Positions 1-6,133 of a stretch of 11,443 nucleotides of DNA are shown piece after piece. The notes under the pieces are model-generated. The model made no database searches and had not been told where the DNA came from. It saw only the letters and a program-made list of their open reading frames with translations. The stretch covers positions 1 to 11,443 of the forward strand of contig VBJR01000198.1 of the NCBI GenBank assembly GCA_005880175.1, given 5' to 3'. Within the stretch, counting starts at the first letter, position 1, and each line of letters begins with the position of its first letter. The stretch comes from Chloroflexota bacterium. GTDB taxonomy: Bacteria; Chloroflexota; Dormibacteria; Dormibacterales; Dormibacteraceae. The translations under genes and the position numbers were made by a program.

Positions 1-1
1 T

Positions 2-82
2 CAGCTCGCCGTTCGCTATCCCGGCACCGATCTGCCGGTCACGTACGCGGTCGAAATGCACCATTCCGAGGCCGCCGCGTGA
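2..82 (+). CDS. C-terminal end of an unidentified protein (partial)
   Basis: An open frame enters from the left edge and ends at TGA 80-82, giving 26 residues that end VEMHHSEAAA. Codon third positions are mostly G or C, as in the intact genes of the window, so this is probably the true end of a gene. The pattern of a short segment 'LPVTYAVEMHH' near the C-terminus is reminiscent of the last strands of the UTRA ligand-binding domain of GntR/HutC regulators, but the piece is too short to assign. The beginning lies outside the window. Confidence 0.5.
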   Translation, partial: QLAVRYPGTDLPVTYAVEMHHSEAAA

Positions 83-294
83 CGGTCGATGTCACGACCT
101 CAGAGCCTGGCGTTGCGCCGACGCATCTCCCACCGATGCGGTCTACGGCTGCCCGGTGGCCGACGAGCGCCTGCAGCAGCGTCGTCACGGCCCGTCCAGG
201 CGGCCGCTTTCGATCCGCCGCTCAGCACGCGGGGTGCGACGGCGGTGGGTAACCCGATGACCGGGCCACCCACCCCACTTCCAGGCCGACTGGA

Positions 295-405
295 TCACTC
301 GCGTCGTCGGCGCCGATGCCACCCGACATCCGCGAACCGTTGGAGTGCATCGATGGCTGACCGAATAAGAGTGTTGAGGAGCATGAAGAGTTCCTCGTGG
401 GTCAT
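295..405 (-). CDS. Possible small protein, 36 aa
   Basis: On the minus strand an ATG at 405 begins a frame MTHEELFMLLNTLIRSAID..., ending in an arginine-rich tail before TGA 297-295. A GGGAGAG Shine-Dalgarno-like run lies about 6 nt upstream; an in-frame ATG at 420 would add five residues. The first 27 residues could form one amphipathic helix, followed by a basic tail WHRRRRRE. Third-position GC bias is weak and I recognise no family. It may be a real micro-protein, a gene remnant or chance. Confidence 0.22.
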   Translation of the reverse strand: MTHEELFMLLNTLIRSAIDALQRFADVGWHRRRRRE

Positions 406-575
406 AGCCGACTCTCCCATGTGTGCCGGCCCCCGAGCATACGTTAAGCTCTGAATTGCATACGACAGAGCGCCTGTTGCTTCGGCGGCGGGCGTTCTTT
501 CTTACACCTGCCGATTCACGTCGTGACAGGCGTCCGGGCAACTGATCCCGGTTGATTCACAAGCTGGCTGTATTC

Positions 576-722
576 CTACGGTTTGCACCTCCTTAACCGC
601 AACGGCGGATCCGGTCGCCAGGATAGCAGTTCAACGCACCACGAAACCACCAACGACAGGGCCCGCTGGGAAGCGAAGAAGGCGTCGAAGATCTCAACGA
701 GCTGTGGTTTTTCAGTAGACAT
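576..722 (-). CDS. Possible small protein, 48 aa
   Basis: A minus-strand frame starts with ATG at 722 (MSTEKPQLVEIFDAFFASQ...) and stops at TAG 578-576. The first 35 residues have the helix-like composition of a real protein; the tail is proline/arginine-rich and looks like run-on coding. It is divergent to the remnant starting at 780, about 57 bp away. There is no clear Shine-Dalgarno, base composition is less GC-rich than the genes to the right, and no family is recognised. Confidence 0.2.
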   Translation of the reverse strand: MSTEKPQLVEIFDAFFASQRALSLVVSWCVELLSWRPDPPLRLRRCKP

Positions 723-779
723 TGGATATTCAAAGGCCCGTGAAGTTACGGACTGCCCTAGCGCGCTACGATATGTACC

Positions 780-1060
780 GTGCGAGTCCGGATCACGCTG
801 GATGTCCAAGCCGACGTCGAGGTTCCTGGCGAAGCCGCCAAGGAAGCAACCCCGCAGCAGCAAGCCGAGCTGATGGAGACGAAGGCAGTCATCCGTCATG
901 GACTGGAGACGGCGGCGTTCACCGCAGTGGTCCGTGTACTACGGGAGTCAGGCGCCTCTCCTACCGCCCGGACACGGCGGCAGGCCACGCCGCTTCTGCT
1001 CGGATCAATGTCGGTTTGCGGCGTATCGACGTCGACGCATCGGGAGGCCGGAGAGCGCAC
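780..1060 (+). pseudogene. Frameshifted remnant with FCSDxCR zinc-finger-like motif
   Basis: From GTG 780 a frame reads VRVRITLDVQADVEVPGEAA and continues with acidic/helical sequence to about 955. From about 930 the next frame (+1) reads SVYYGSQAPLLPPGHGGRPR and then FCSDQCRFAAYRRRR to about 1038. The motif GRPRRFCSD-CR-AYRRR is common in small actinobacterial zinc-ribbon-like proteins, where a CxxC pair normally precedes it; here that position reads SVYY, so the first Cys pair appears lost. A TACGAT box (767-772) lies 7 nt before GTG, as for a leaderless start. The two halves may be one frameshifted gene or two overlapping remnants. No function is assigned. Confidence 0.35.
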
Positions 1061-1368
1061 CCCGCGCCGGCTCTCGCCCGGATGGCGAGCGGCCGCCTCG
1101 AGGTCGGTCTGCGCTCGGGTAGCCTGGAGTCGTCCCAAGCGCGACCGACTCGTGCTCGTGCTGGCCGGAGCAGCCACCGGCGCACCCTCCGTCCATGAGG
1201 GCCATGGTGACGACGTTCAACGCCCAAGCGATGACGCTGTGCGGGCCGCGGCAAGGCCGTACAGAGGCCGAGGGAGACCGCCTGCTCCGGCCCTTCAGAT
1301 CCTCCCTCGGGGTCGAGGTGCACGTCAGCCCGGCGGACCAGGGGAGACGTCCCACGCAACCCAGCCGG

Positions 1369-1392
1369 GTAGCTGTCACGGTAGCTGTCACC
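1369..1392. repeat. Tandem 12-bp direct repeat, two copies
   Basis: GTAGCTGTCACG at 1369-1380 is followed directly by GTAGCTGTCACC at 1381-1392, 11 of 12 bases identical. It lies about 45 bp beyond the 3' end of the tRNA gene. No function is evident; it could be simple slippage duplication. Confidence 0.6.
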
Positions 1393-1436
1393 GGGGATCG
1401 CGGCGACCGTCAGGGGGCCGAGACTGAACTCAAAAA

Positions 1437-1512
<76 letters not shown>

Positions 1513-1518
1513 ACGCTG

Positions 1519-1534
1519 CCGAACCGGAGTTCGG
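1519..1534 (-). repeat. Hairpin in the tRNA 5' leader
   Basis: CCGAAC-TCCG-GTTCGG on the minus strand is a perfect 6-bp stem with a 4-nt loop, ending 6 nt before the mature tRNA 5' end. It would lie in the pre-tRNA leader removed by RNase P. It may be chance. Confidence 0.4.
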
Positions 1535-1542
1535 AGACGCAC

Positions 1543-1548
1543 ATTCTA
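1543..1548 (-). promoter_or_regulatory. Probable -10 box of tRNA-Ala
   Basis: TAGAAT on the minus strand, 30 nt upstream of the mature tRNA 5' end, fits the actinobacterial -10 pattern TAnnnT and would give a leader of roughly 20-25 nt. I see no good -35 hexamer at 16-18 bp. Confidence 0.4.
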
Positions 1549-1619
1549 CCGCTGCCCCGCCCGCTCTCTTCTCGCCGGTTGAAGCTGATCGTGGTGGCGC
1601 CGCAGGGACCGACGCTCGG

Positions 1620-1953
1620 GCTCTGTTCTGTGTGAGGTCCCCGCGCGCTGCTGAAGGCCACACGCGCCTCCTCAACCCGGCCCAGCCACGGCGACAGCTC
1701 GGCGCGCGTGGAATGGACATGGGCCCACCGAGCGCAGGGGTCAGCTCGACTGCGCCTCGGCGGCCAGCGCAGGGTGGCAGCCCATGAAGACGAGCTCAAG
1801 TTGCTCGTCGGGGACGGCTGACGGCTCTACTTCGACCTCCGCTGGCTCCCGGATCGGCAGCAGGTGCGCCTTGGCGGCGAGGGTGCGTTCGCGCCGCAGC
1901 CGGTCGAGCGCCCGGCTGCGAGCAGTGTCACGAGCCAGGCGCCCGGGTTCGCC
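1620..1953 (-). pseudogene. ECF sigma factor remnant (DUF6596 type), internal deletion
   Basis: In one minus-strand frame (1953 to stop 1743-1741) the sequence reads GEPGRLARDTARSRALDRLR, then RRERTLAAKAHLL, and then VPDEQLELVFMGCHPALAAE-AQ. These are hallmarks of the sigma region 2 to region 4 part of large ECF sigma factors with a C-terminal DUF6596/TPR-like extension, in which the last motif normally continues VALTLR. In the next frame, from about 1745 to 1620, VHSTRAELSPWLGRVEEARV followed by AFSSAR matches the far C-terminal repeat of the same family (HSTRAELLRRLGR-EEAR-AY-RAL). Region 4 and most of the extension, on the order of 150 residues, are therefore deleted, with a frame change at the junction near 1745. 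The N-terminal half of region 2 is also missing. It cannot make a working sigma factor. Confidence 0.75.
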
Positions 1954-2106
1954 GGCGGAGCTGGCTGACGACCATGGTGGAGCGCCGGCCGCGCTTGCTC
2001 ACGGTGCGCGTTCTGGGCTCTCAGAACACGCAGGCGCCCATCGGATACTCGACGTCACACGTGAGTCAGCGTGTTCTCGCCAGCGATCGCGCGCTGCACG
2101 CACGAG

Positions 2107-2316
2107 GAGCGGCCCTACGGCCTCCCTCTCCACACGGTGCTGATCGGCCACAGCTACGGCACCCTGGTCCTGGGTGAGTCTTCGCAGCAGCCGGACTACC
2201 GGCCGCCGGACGCCATGATCATGACCGGCGAGCCGGGGATGGGCGTCGCCAAGTTGCCCGATCTGCACCTTCCCCAGCCGGATGGTCGGCTTGGGCTGGC
2301 CCGGCCGGGTCACGAC
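2107..2316 (+). pseudogene. Alpha/beta-hydrolase fragment, DUF1023-like
   Basis: The plus-strand frame through 2131-2316 reads HTVLIGHSYGTLVLGES, then about 15 residues later AMIMTGEPGMGVAKLPDLHL. The GHSYG nucleophile elbow (Ser at 2152-2154) followed by a -GSPGxGV-ADL-like strand is the core of actinobacterial DUF1023 alpha/beta hydrolases. Only about 70 residues remain: no N-terminal part is present, and the His-bearing C-terminal part is replaced by arginine-rich run-on. The 3' end meets the end of the minus-strand CMD gene. It is a decayed fragment, not a functional enzyme. Confidence 0.65.
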
Positions 2317-2870
2317 CGCTGGCCGTCCCGGCGGCGCCAGAGGTGCTGGGAGGGTACGCGGAGGGCGTGGTTGAACTTGCTGGACGAGTTCTCCCAGGCA
2401 ACGATCATCGTCAGCTCGATCAGAGAGTCATCGTCGAAGTGGCGCCGCAGCTCCTCGAAGAGCTCGTCCGGTACCTCCCGGCCTGTGTGGGTCACGGCGT
2501 CCGCGTAAGCCAGCGCCGCCCGCTCGCGCGCGTCGTACAGCGGGCTGGTCGCGTAGTCGGCGAGGGCGTCCAGCTTCTCGTCCGAGAGTCCGGCGGCGCT
2601 GCCCACGGCAGCGTTGATGTCCTGTCAGAACGGACAGCCGTTGAGGCTGGCCACACGCCGGTTGACCAGGGCCTTGAGCTGCTCGTCGATCAGGCCGGAG
2701 GCGTCGATACCGGTCCACATGGCGCGCGCGCCGCGGAAGATCGGTGCACGGCGGGCGTACAGGAGGTGGTTGTACAGCGGCGCACCCCACGTCTCGGCCT
2801 GCGCGCGCAGCACGGCCCGGGTGCGCTCGTCGACGTCCTCCGGGTCGACCGGCTCGATTCTCATGGCCAT
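2310..2870 (-). CDS. Carboxymuconolactone-decarboxylase/AhpD-like protein, candidate selenoprotein
   Basis: With one in-frame TGA (2627-2625) read through, the gene encodes 186 residues from ATG 2870 (an alternative ATG at 2864 removes two residues) to TGA 2312-2310. Both halves fit the CMD/AhpD fold: the N-terminal helices end in ALVNRRVASLNGCPF (residues 67-81), and the C-terminal half has ARERAALAYADAVT and the typical ENSSSKFNHALRVPSQ. Family members carry a redox CxxC at this point (NGCPFCxD); here Cys79 is kept and the second Cys, residue 82, is TGA, giving CPF-U. A hairpin placed like a bacterial SECIS follows. AhpD-like members reduce peroxides or take part in thiol redox chemistry using this pair, so CxxU would make sense chemically. 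The alternative is a nonsense mutation in a gene surrounded by decayed neighbours, leaving an 81-residue product. No clear Shine-Dalgarno is seen. It is divergent from the gene at 2979. Confidence 0.72.
2597..2613 (-). promoter_or_regulatory. Candidate bacterial SECIS hairpin after in-frame UGA
   Basis: On the minus-strand mRNA, UGA (2627-2625) is followed by 11 nt and then CGCUGCC-GUG-GGCAGCG, a perfect 7-bp stem with a 3-nt loop beginning with G. The first loop G lies 18 nt after the UGA. Known bacterial SECIS elements have a 4-16 bp upper stem, a short loop with G in the first two positions, and the loop roughly 16-37 nt after UGA, so placement and loop both fit. In GC-rich coding DNA such a stem could also arise by chance; I estimate at the few-percent level for a window of this size. 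Confidence 0.5.
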
Positions 2871-2965
2871 CAAGCATGCCGGAGACAGGTCCGCTCGCGT
2901 CAGACGGCGGACCTCCGTACCGGGGCCACCTGGCAGGGTCGGCGCTGGCGGCGATGATCGCGCGC

Positions 2966-2971
2966 TACCAT
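2966..2971 (+). promoter_or_regulatory. -10-like box directly before a probable leaderless start
   Basis: TACCAT is followed by CGGCCGG and then ATG 2979. A TAnnnT box 7 nt before the start codon is the actinobacterial arrangement for leaderless mRNAs, and no Shine-Dalgarno is present. The same string TACCATCGGCCG recurs at 6129-6140, in a palindrome at another gene start. No good -35 is seen. Confidence 0.4.
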
Positions 2972-2978
2972 CGGCCGG

Positions 2979-3662
2979 ATGCCTGTCCGCACCGTCGTCG
3001 AACGCGGTCCCAAGGGGAAGAAGGCGGTGGCGTTCGCCATCGACTGGCCCGGCTGGAGCCGGGGCGCCAGGACGTCCGACGAGTCGCTCTCGACGCTCGA
3101 GTCCTATCGCCACCGCTACCGGACGATCGCTCTCGCGGCCGGGCTGGCGGACGAGTTCGACGCCGCCGGCCCCCTCGACGTGATCGAGGACCGGGTCGGC
3201 ACCGGCTCGACGGACTTCTGGGCCATCTCCTTCTCGCCCTCGAGCCTGGAGCAGGGACCGATGGGCGACACGGAGCTCGACCGCAAGCTCACGCTGCTGC
3301 GGGCCTGCTGGGCGTTCTTCGACGGCGTGGCGGCGCGGGTCTCCTCGGAGATGCGCAAGGGGCCGCGCGGCGGTGGGCGCGACCGCGACCAGATCATCGG
3401 CCACACGGTCCGCGTGGAGAGCGAGGACTTCGCGAAGCGGGTGGGCCTGCGGATACCGGAGGGCGGCGCGCTCACCAGGGACGGCCTCGTCGCCTATCGG
3501 GAGGCGTACGTAGCGACGATGCGTGCCTACAACAGCGGCGAGGGGAAACGGATGCAGTCGTGGACGTTGCCGTTCCTCATCCGCCACAGCGCCTTCCATA
3601 CCCTGGACCACGCCTGGGAGATGGAGGACAAGGACCTCACGGACGACGCCCAGGCGCGTTGA
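2979..3662 (+). CDS. Conserved hypothetical protein, possible DinB-like helical bundle
   Basis: Intact 227-residue frame with strong third-position GC bias. The N-terminus reads KKAVAFAIDWPGWSRGARTS, and the centre (about residues 105-160) is helical with LRACWAFFDGVAARVSSEMR and DQIIGHTVRVE. The C-terminus has IRHSAFHTLDHAWEMEDKDL. I believe similar proteins with an N-terminal 'DWPGW-RSG' motif and a C-terminal 'YH-LDHAWEIEDR' motif occur in many Actinobacteria as unnamed proteins; the paired His residues and four-helix layout recall DinB/MDMPI metal-binding bundles, but this is an impression. No signal peptide or membrane segment is seen. It is probably transcribed alone from the box at 2966. 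Its last 26 bp overlap the tail of the convergent remnant at 3637-3960. Confidence 0.8.
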   Translation: MPVRTVVERGPKGKKAVAFAIDWPGWSRGARTSDESLSTLESYRHRYRTIALAAGLADEFDAAGPLDVIEDRVGTGSTDFWAISFSPSSLEQGPMGDTELDRKLTLLRACWAFFDGVAARVSSEMRKGPRGGGRDRDQIIGHTVRVESEDFAKRVGLRIPEGGALTRDGLVAYREAYVATMRAYNSGEGKRMQSWTLPFLIRHSAFHTLDHAWEMEDKDLTDDAQAR

Positions 3663-3960
3663 GCGCGCCGGCGCGCAGCCCGGTGAGCAGGTACGGCCGA
3701 GGACGACCGGCATGGCAGCGGCGGGGTAGTCGACGATGCGTTCGGCCACGCCCGCCGGCACGCCAGCCACCGAGCCCAGGAAGAGGGCTGTGCCGGCGAG
3801 GCCGGCGATCCCGGCCGCCGGCGCCAGGACCCCGAGCCATCGCGCCGCGCGCCGCAGGGCCAGGCCGGGCAGGACCGTGCCCACGTTCGGGGCCAGGATG
3901 CCGTAGAGCGCACCAAGCGTGTGCACGCCCGGGGCGACGTTCTCGGGCGCGAGGCCAGCC
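3637..3960 (-). pseudogene. Integral membrane protein remnant (DUF998-like), frameshifted
   Basis: From about 3926 downward the minus strand reads VHTLGALYGILAPNVGTVLP and then three hydrophobic stretches, including WLGVLAPAAGIAGLAGTALF and GVPAGVAERIVDYPAAAMPV. Around 3695 the coherent sequence switches to the next frame, giving YLLTGLRAGALNAPGRRP and a stop at 3639-3637. 'GxaERi-dyP---m-vvLG-YLL' resembles the last helices of DUF998-type small membrane proteins. Upstream of about 3960 the frame no longer looks like protein, so the first helices are missing. A 5'-truncated, frameshifted remnant explains this best; the family call is tentative. Confidence 0.45.
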
Positions 3961-3979
3961 AGCCGTCGGCGCCCGCAGC

Positions 3980-4190
3980 GGCGCGTACGAGCCGGACGAC
4001 CTGGACGCGATCGCCGGGGAGCCATCGGCCACGATGCTCGTGCAGGTCGACCGCGCGATCGAGCGCCACGCGCGAGACCTCGCGGACGGCACCTGGGATC
4101 GCGACTCCGGGCACCTCCGCACGCTCCCCGAACTGGACATGGGGACGCCGCCTCCCGGTCGCCGAGCTCGACGCCGCGGCGTTGTGGACC
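3980..4190 (+). pseudogene. C-terminal remnant, possibly of a SAM-dependent methyltransferase
   Basis: The plus-strand frame from 3980 reads GAYEPDDLDAIAGEPSATML, then VDRAIERHARDLADGTWDR and HLRTLPELDMG. In an adjacent frame it continues RLPVAELDAAALW to about 4190. The order 'RDLADGTWD-R-GHLR-L-ELD-G-RL-VA' recalls the last helices and strands of some class I methyltransferases of actinobacteria, but I cannot confirm this without a search. No start and no upstream domain are visible, because the membrane-protein remnant occupies the preceding bases on the other strand. It is one frameshifted tail fragment of a lost gene. Confidence 0.35.
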
Positions 4191-4272
4191 AGCAAGCAGC
4201 GCTCGATATTTTCGGAAAGTTGCGCACCGATCAACTGGACCCTGGGAACGCGCAGGACACCTGATGGCCGCC

Positions 4273-4301
4273 TTGACAGGCCTCGGCACGCGACCTACAC
4301 T
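4273..4301 (+). promoter_or_regulatory. Consensus sigma-70-type promoter of the GH30 gene
   Basis: TTGACA (4273-4278), a spacer of exactly 17 bp and TACACT (4296-4301) form a near-consensus housekeeping promoter, 63 bp upstream of the GH30 start codon. Transcription would begin near 4308, placing the operator-like palindrome at 4325-4336 just inside the transcript. Confidence 0.75.
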
Positions 4302-4324
4302 CCCAACGTATTTCGCCCTCTTGC

Positions 4325-4336
4325 CGAAAAATTTCG
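4325..4336 (+). promoter_or_regulatory. Operator-like inverted repeat CGAAA-AA-TTTCG
   Basis: CGAAA and TTTCG are perfect inverted arms separated by AA, about 17-28 bp downstream of the predicted transcription start. CGAAA/TTTCG-type palindromes are known as repressor sites in actinomycete xylan-degradation genes (LacI-family BxlR/XlnR type), which fits the xylanase-like product. The regulator is not in the window. Repression by blocking early elongation is inferred from the position only. Confidence 0.55.
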
Positions 4337-4364
4337 ACGTCGGAAGCGATTCGGAGGGGAGTTG

Positions 4365-5689
4365 ATGAGGACACTTCTGGCCCGGTCGAGGCGCTGGGCG
4401 GCTGCGGCGATCCTGGTGACGACGGCGGCACTCTCCATCGGTGCCCTGTCCGTCACCGCGGCGAACAACACGCCGCCCGCAGGCTCGGCCGACTTCAGCC
4501 GCTCGCTCCAGTCCATCGATGGATTCGGCTTCTCCGCCGCCTTCGCGCGCGCGGCCCTCATCCACGCCATGCCAGCCGACCAGCAGCGTCAGATCGTGGA
4601 CACGCTGCTGAGCCCGAAGGACGGCGCGGGGCTCAGCATCCTGCGGCTGGGCATCGGGTCGGCTCCGGACGGCGTCGGCGACAACCGGTCGATCGAGCCG
4701 GTGAACCCGGGCGGCCCGGACGTGCCGCCGGTCTACCAGTGGGACGTCAACGACAGCGGTCAGCTCTGGCTGGCCCAGCAGGCCCAGGCGTTCGGCGTGA
4801 AGCGGTTCTATGCCGACGCGTGGAGCGCGCCGCCGTTCATGAAGACCAACGGCATCGTGGCGAACGGCGGCGTCGTCTGCGGGCTGCCGGAGACCGCCTG
4901 CGCCAGCGGCGACTGGCGGCAGGCCTACGCCAACTACCTCGTGCAGTACGCGAAGTTCTACCGCGGCGAGGGCATCGACATCACCGACCTCGGCTTCACC
5001 AACGAGCCCAACTTCGTGGCGACGTACGCGTCGATGAAGCTCGACCAGGCCCAGGTGAACGACATGATCCAGGTGCTCGGCCCGACGCTGCGGCAGTCCG
5101 GGCTGCGGCTGTCGATGGTGTGCTGCGACGCGACCGGCTGGACGCCGGAGGTCGCCTACACGAACGCGGTCGAGGCGGACCCCGCCGTGGCCCAATGGGT
5201 CGGCACCATCAGCGGCCACGAGTACGGCTCGCCCGCGCGCACTCCCCAGCCGACGGCCAGGCACACGTGGATGTCGGAGTGGCAGGCCGGGGGCACGCCC
5301 TGGAACCCCGCGTGGGACGACGGCACCCAGACCGCCGGCATCACCCTCGCCGAGGACATCAACAGCGCCCTGACGCTCGCCGGTGTGAACGCCTACATCT
5401 GTCACGGGTGAGCGCGAGCGCCGCGGACCCGTCGCTCCAGGTCTCCGCGTTCCGCAACAAGGACGGGACGAAGGTGATCGAGATCATCAACACGGCGACC
5501 ACGGCTGCCACCACGGACCTTCGTCTCGATCCGGGGACGGCGGCCGCGCGGGCGACCTCCTTCGTCACCGACACGGACCGCTCGCTCGCTCCGGAGAACG
5601 TCGCGCACGTCCGCGGGCGGGACCTGTCGGTGGACCTCGCTCCTCGCGCGCTGACGACCGTCGTGCTGGCCGGACCCGGCAGGAGGTAG
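4365..5689 (+). pseudogene. Secreted GH30 glycoside hydrolase (subfamily 7-like), broken by deletion and frameshift
   Basis: ATG 4365 follows GGAGGGG by 5 nt. Residues 1-33 are an Arg-rich signal peptide with a hydrophobic core (AAAILVTTAALSIGALSV) and a probable cut after TAA. The (beta/alpha)8 domain follows: IDGFGFSAAF (51-60), FYADAWSAPPFMKTNG (148-163), SGDWRQAYANYLVQYAKFYR, FTNEPNF with acid/base Glu214, and HTWMSEWQA with nucleophile Glu305. These segments closely resemble fungal and streptomycete GH30 subfamily 7 xylanases. The frame stops at TGA 5409-5411 right after VNAYICHG, where relatives continue AYLYWEG. The C-terminal beta-sandwich resumes in another frame at about 5402 (SRVSASAADPSLQVSAFRN) and ends at TAG 5687-5689. 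About 40-45 residues joining barrel and sandwich, including the last barrel strand, are missing. Part one alone would be 348 residues with both catalytic Glu but no sandwich, so activity is doubtful. Real deletion or assembly collapse cannot be told apart here. Confidence 0.85.
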
Positions 5690-5698
5690 CAGTCCCGA

Positions 5699-6133
5699 TC
5701 AGAGCACGTCGACCGGCGGCACGCGGAACCACTCGACCGCGGCGTCGCTGAACATCAGCCGAACCGCCTCGCCCCCCGGGATCGCGACCACGATCGCCGG
5801 CAGGAAGATCCCGGTCGAGAGGTCCGGGGGGCCGGCGGCCACCAGGGAGACCACGAAGCCGACCGGGAGGACGATCTCCAGGACCACCATGGCGGCGCGG
5901 ACCAGCCTGCGGCGGAAGCGGACGGCCCACGCGAACGCCAGGCCGGCCGCCGCCATGGCCAGTCCGAAGAAGAGCAGCAGCAGGTCGAGCCCGTCCGGCC
6001 AGACGGGCTGACGCGCCGCCATGTCGGGACGGAGGAGGCCGAGCCCCGCCGCGGTGGCTCCCAGCGCGGCCTGCGCGAGCAGCGCGCGCCGGACCTGGGA
6101 GACCTCGTCCGGCATCGCGCTGGGCGGTACCAT
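5699..6133 (-). CDS. Small integral membrane protein of unknown function
   Basis: Intact 144-residue frame with about four hydrophobic segments: roughly residues 16-36 (ALLAQAALGATAAGLGLL), 48-68 (LDLLLLFFGLAMAAAGLAFA), 78-100 (AAMVVLEIVLPVGFVVSLVA) and 106-118 (TGIFLPAIVVAIPG). A soluble C-terminal tail follows. The start is ATG 6133 or the ATG at 6115 (MPDEVSQ); TACTAT 6 nt before the first supports a leaderless start at 6133. It lies 34 bp behind the MFS gene on the same strand and faces the GH30 gene tail to tail. I recognise no family. Confidence 0.75.
   Translation of the reverse strand: MVPPSAMPDEVSQVRRALLAQAALGATAAGLGLLRPDMAARQPVWPDGLDLLLLFFGLAMAAAGLAFAWAVRFRRRLVRAAMVVLEIVLPVGFVVSLVAAGPPDLSTGIFLPAIVVAIPGGEAVRLMFSDAAVEWFRVPPVDVL

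Larger units (their letters stand above)
83..1431. other. 1.35-kb stretch without a convincing intact gene
   Basis: Between the first partial gene and the tRNA no reading frame shows sustained high-GC codon bias together with a recognisable protein. By eye, 420-780 is less GC-rich than the rest of the window. Long open frames on both strands here are arginine/serine-rich shadows. It holds two possible small minus-strand ORFs (295-405 and 576-722), one plausible frameshifted remnant (780-1060) and a tandem 12-bp repeat (1369-1392). It lies on the 3' side of a tRNA gene, a common place for integrated and decaying elements, but I found no integrase and no copy of the tRNA 3' end that would mark an attachment site. 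Confidence 0.55.

Noticed and set aside
2625..2627. Recoded genetic code (TGA as Trp or Gly) to explain the in-frame TGA
   Set aside because: TGA is the functional stop of the radical SAM, DoxX-like and HExxH genes, two of them at coupled junctions, and Cys, not Trp or Gly, is expected at the site.
2744..4264. A 506-codon plus-strand open frame
   Set aside because: It is a shadow in a GC-rich region, full of Arg/Pro/Gly runs. Only the stretch 3980-4150 looks like protein and is reported as a remnant.
2625..5405. A very long (926-codon) minus-strand open frame
   Set aside because: Only its last 82 codons or so belong to a real gene (the CMD protein). The rest is a GC-driven shadow of the plus-strand genes at 2979 and 4365 plus the membrane-protein remnant.
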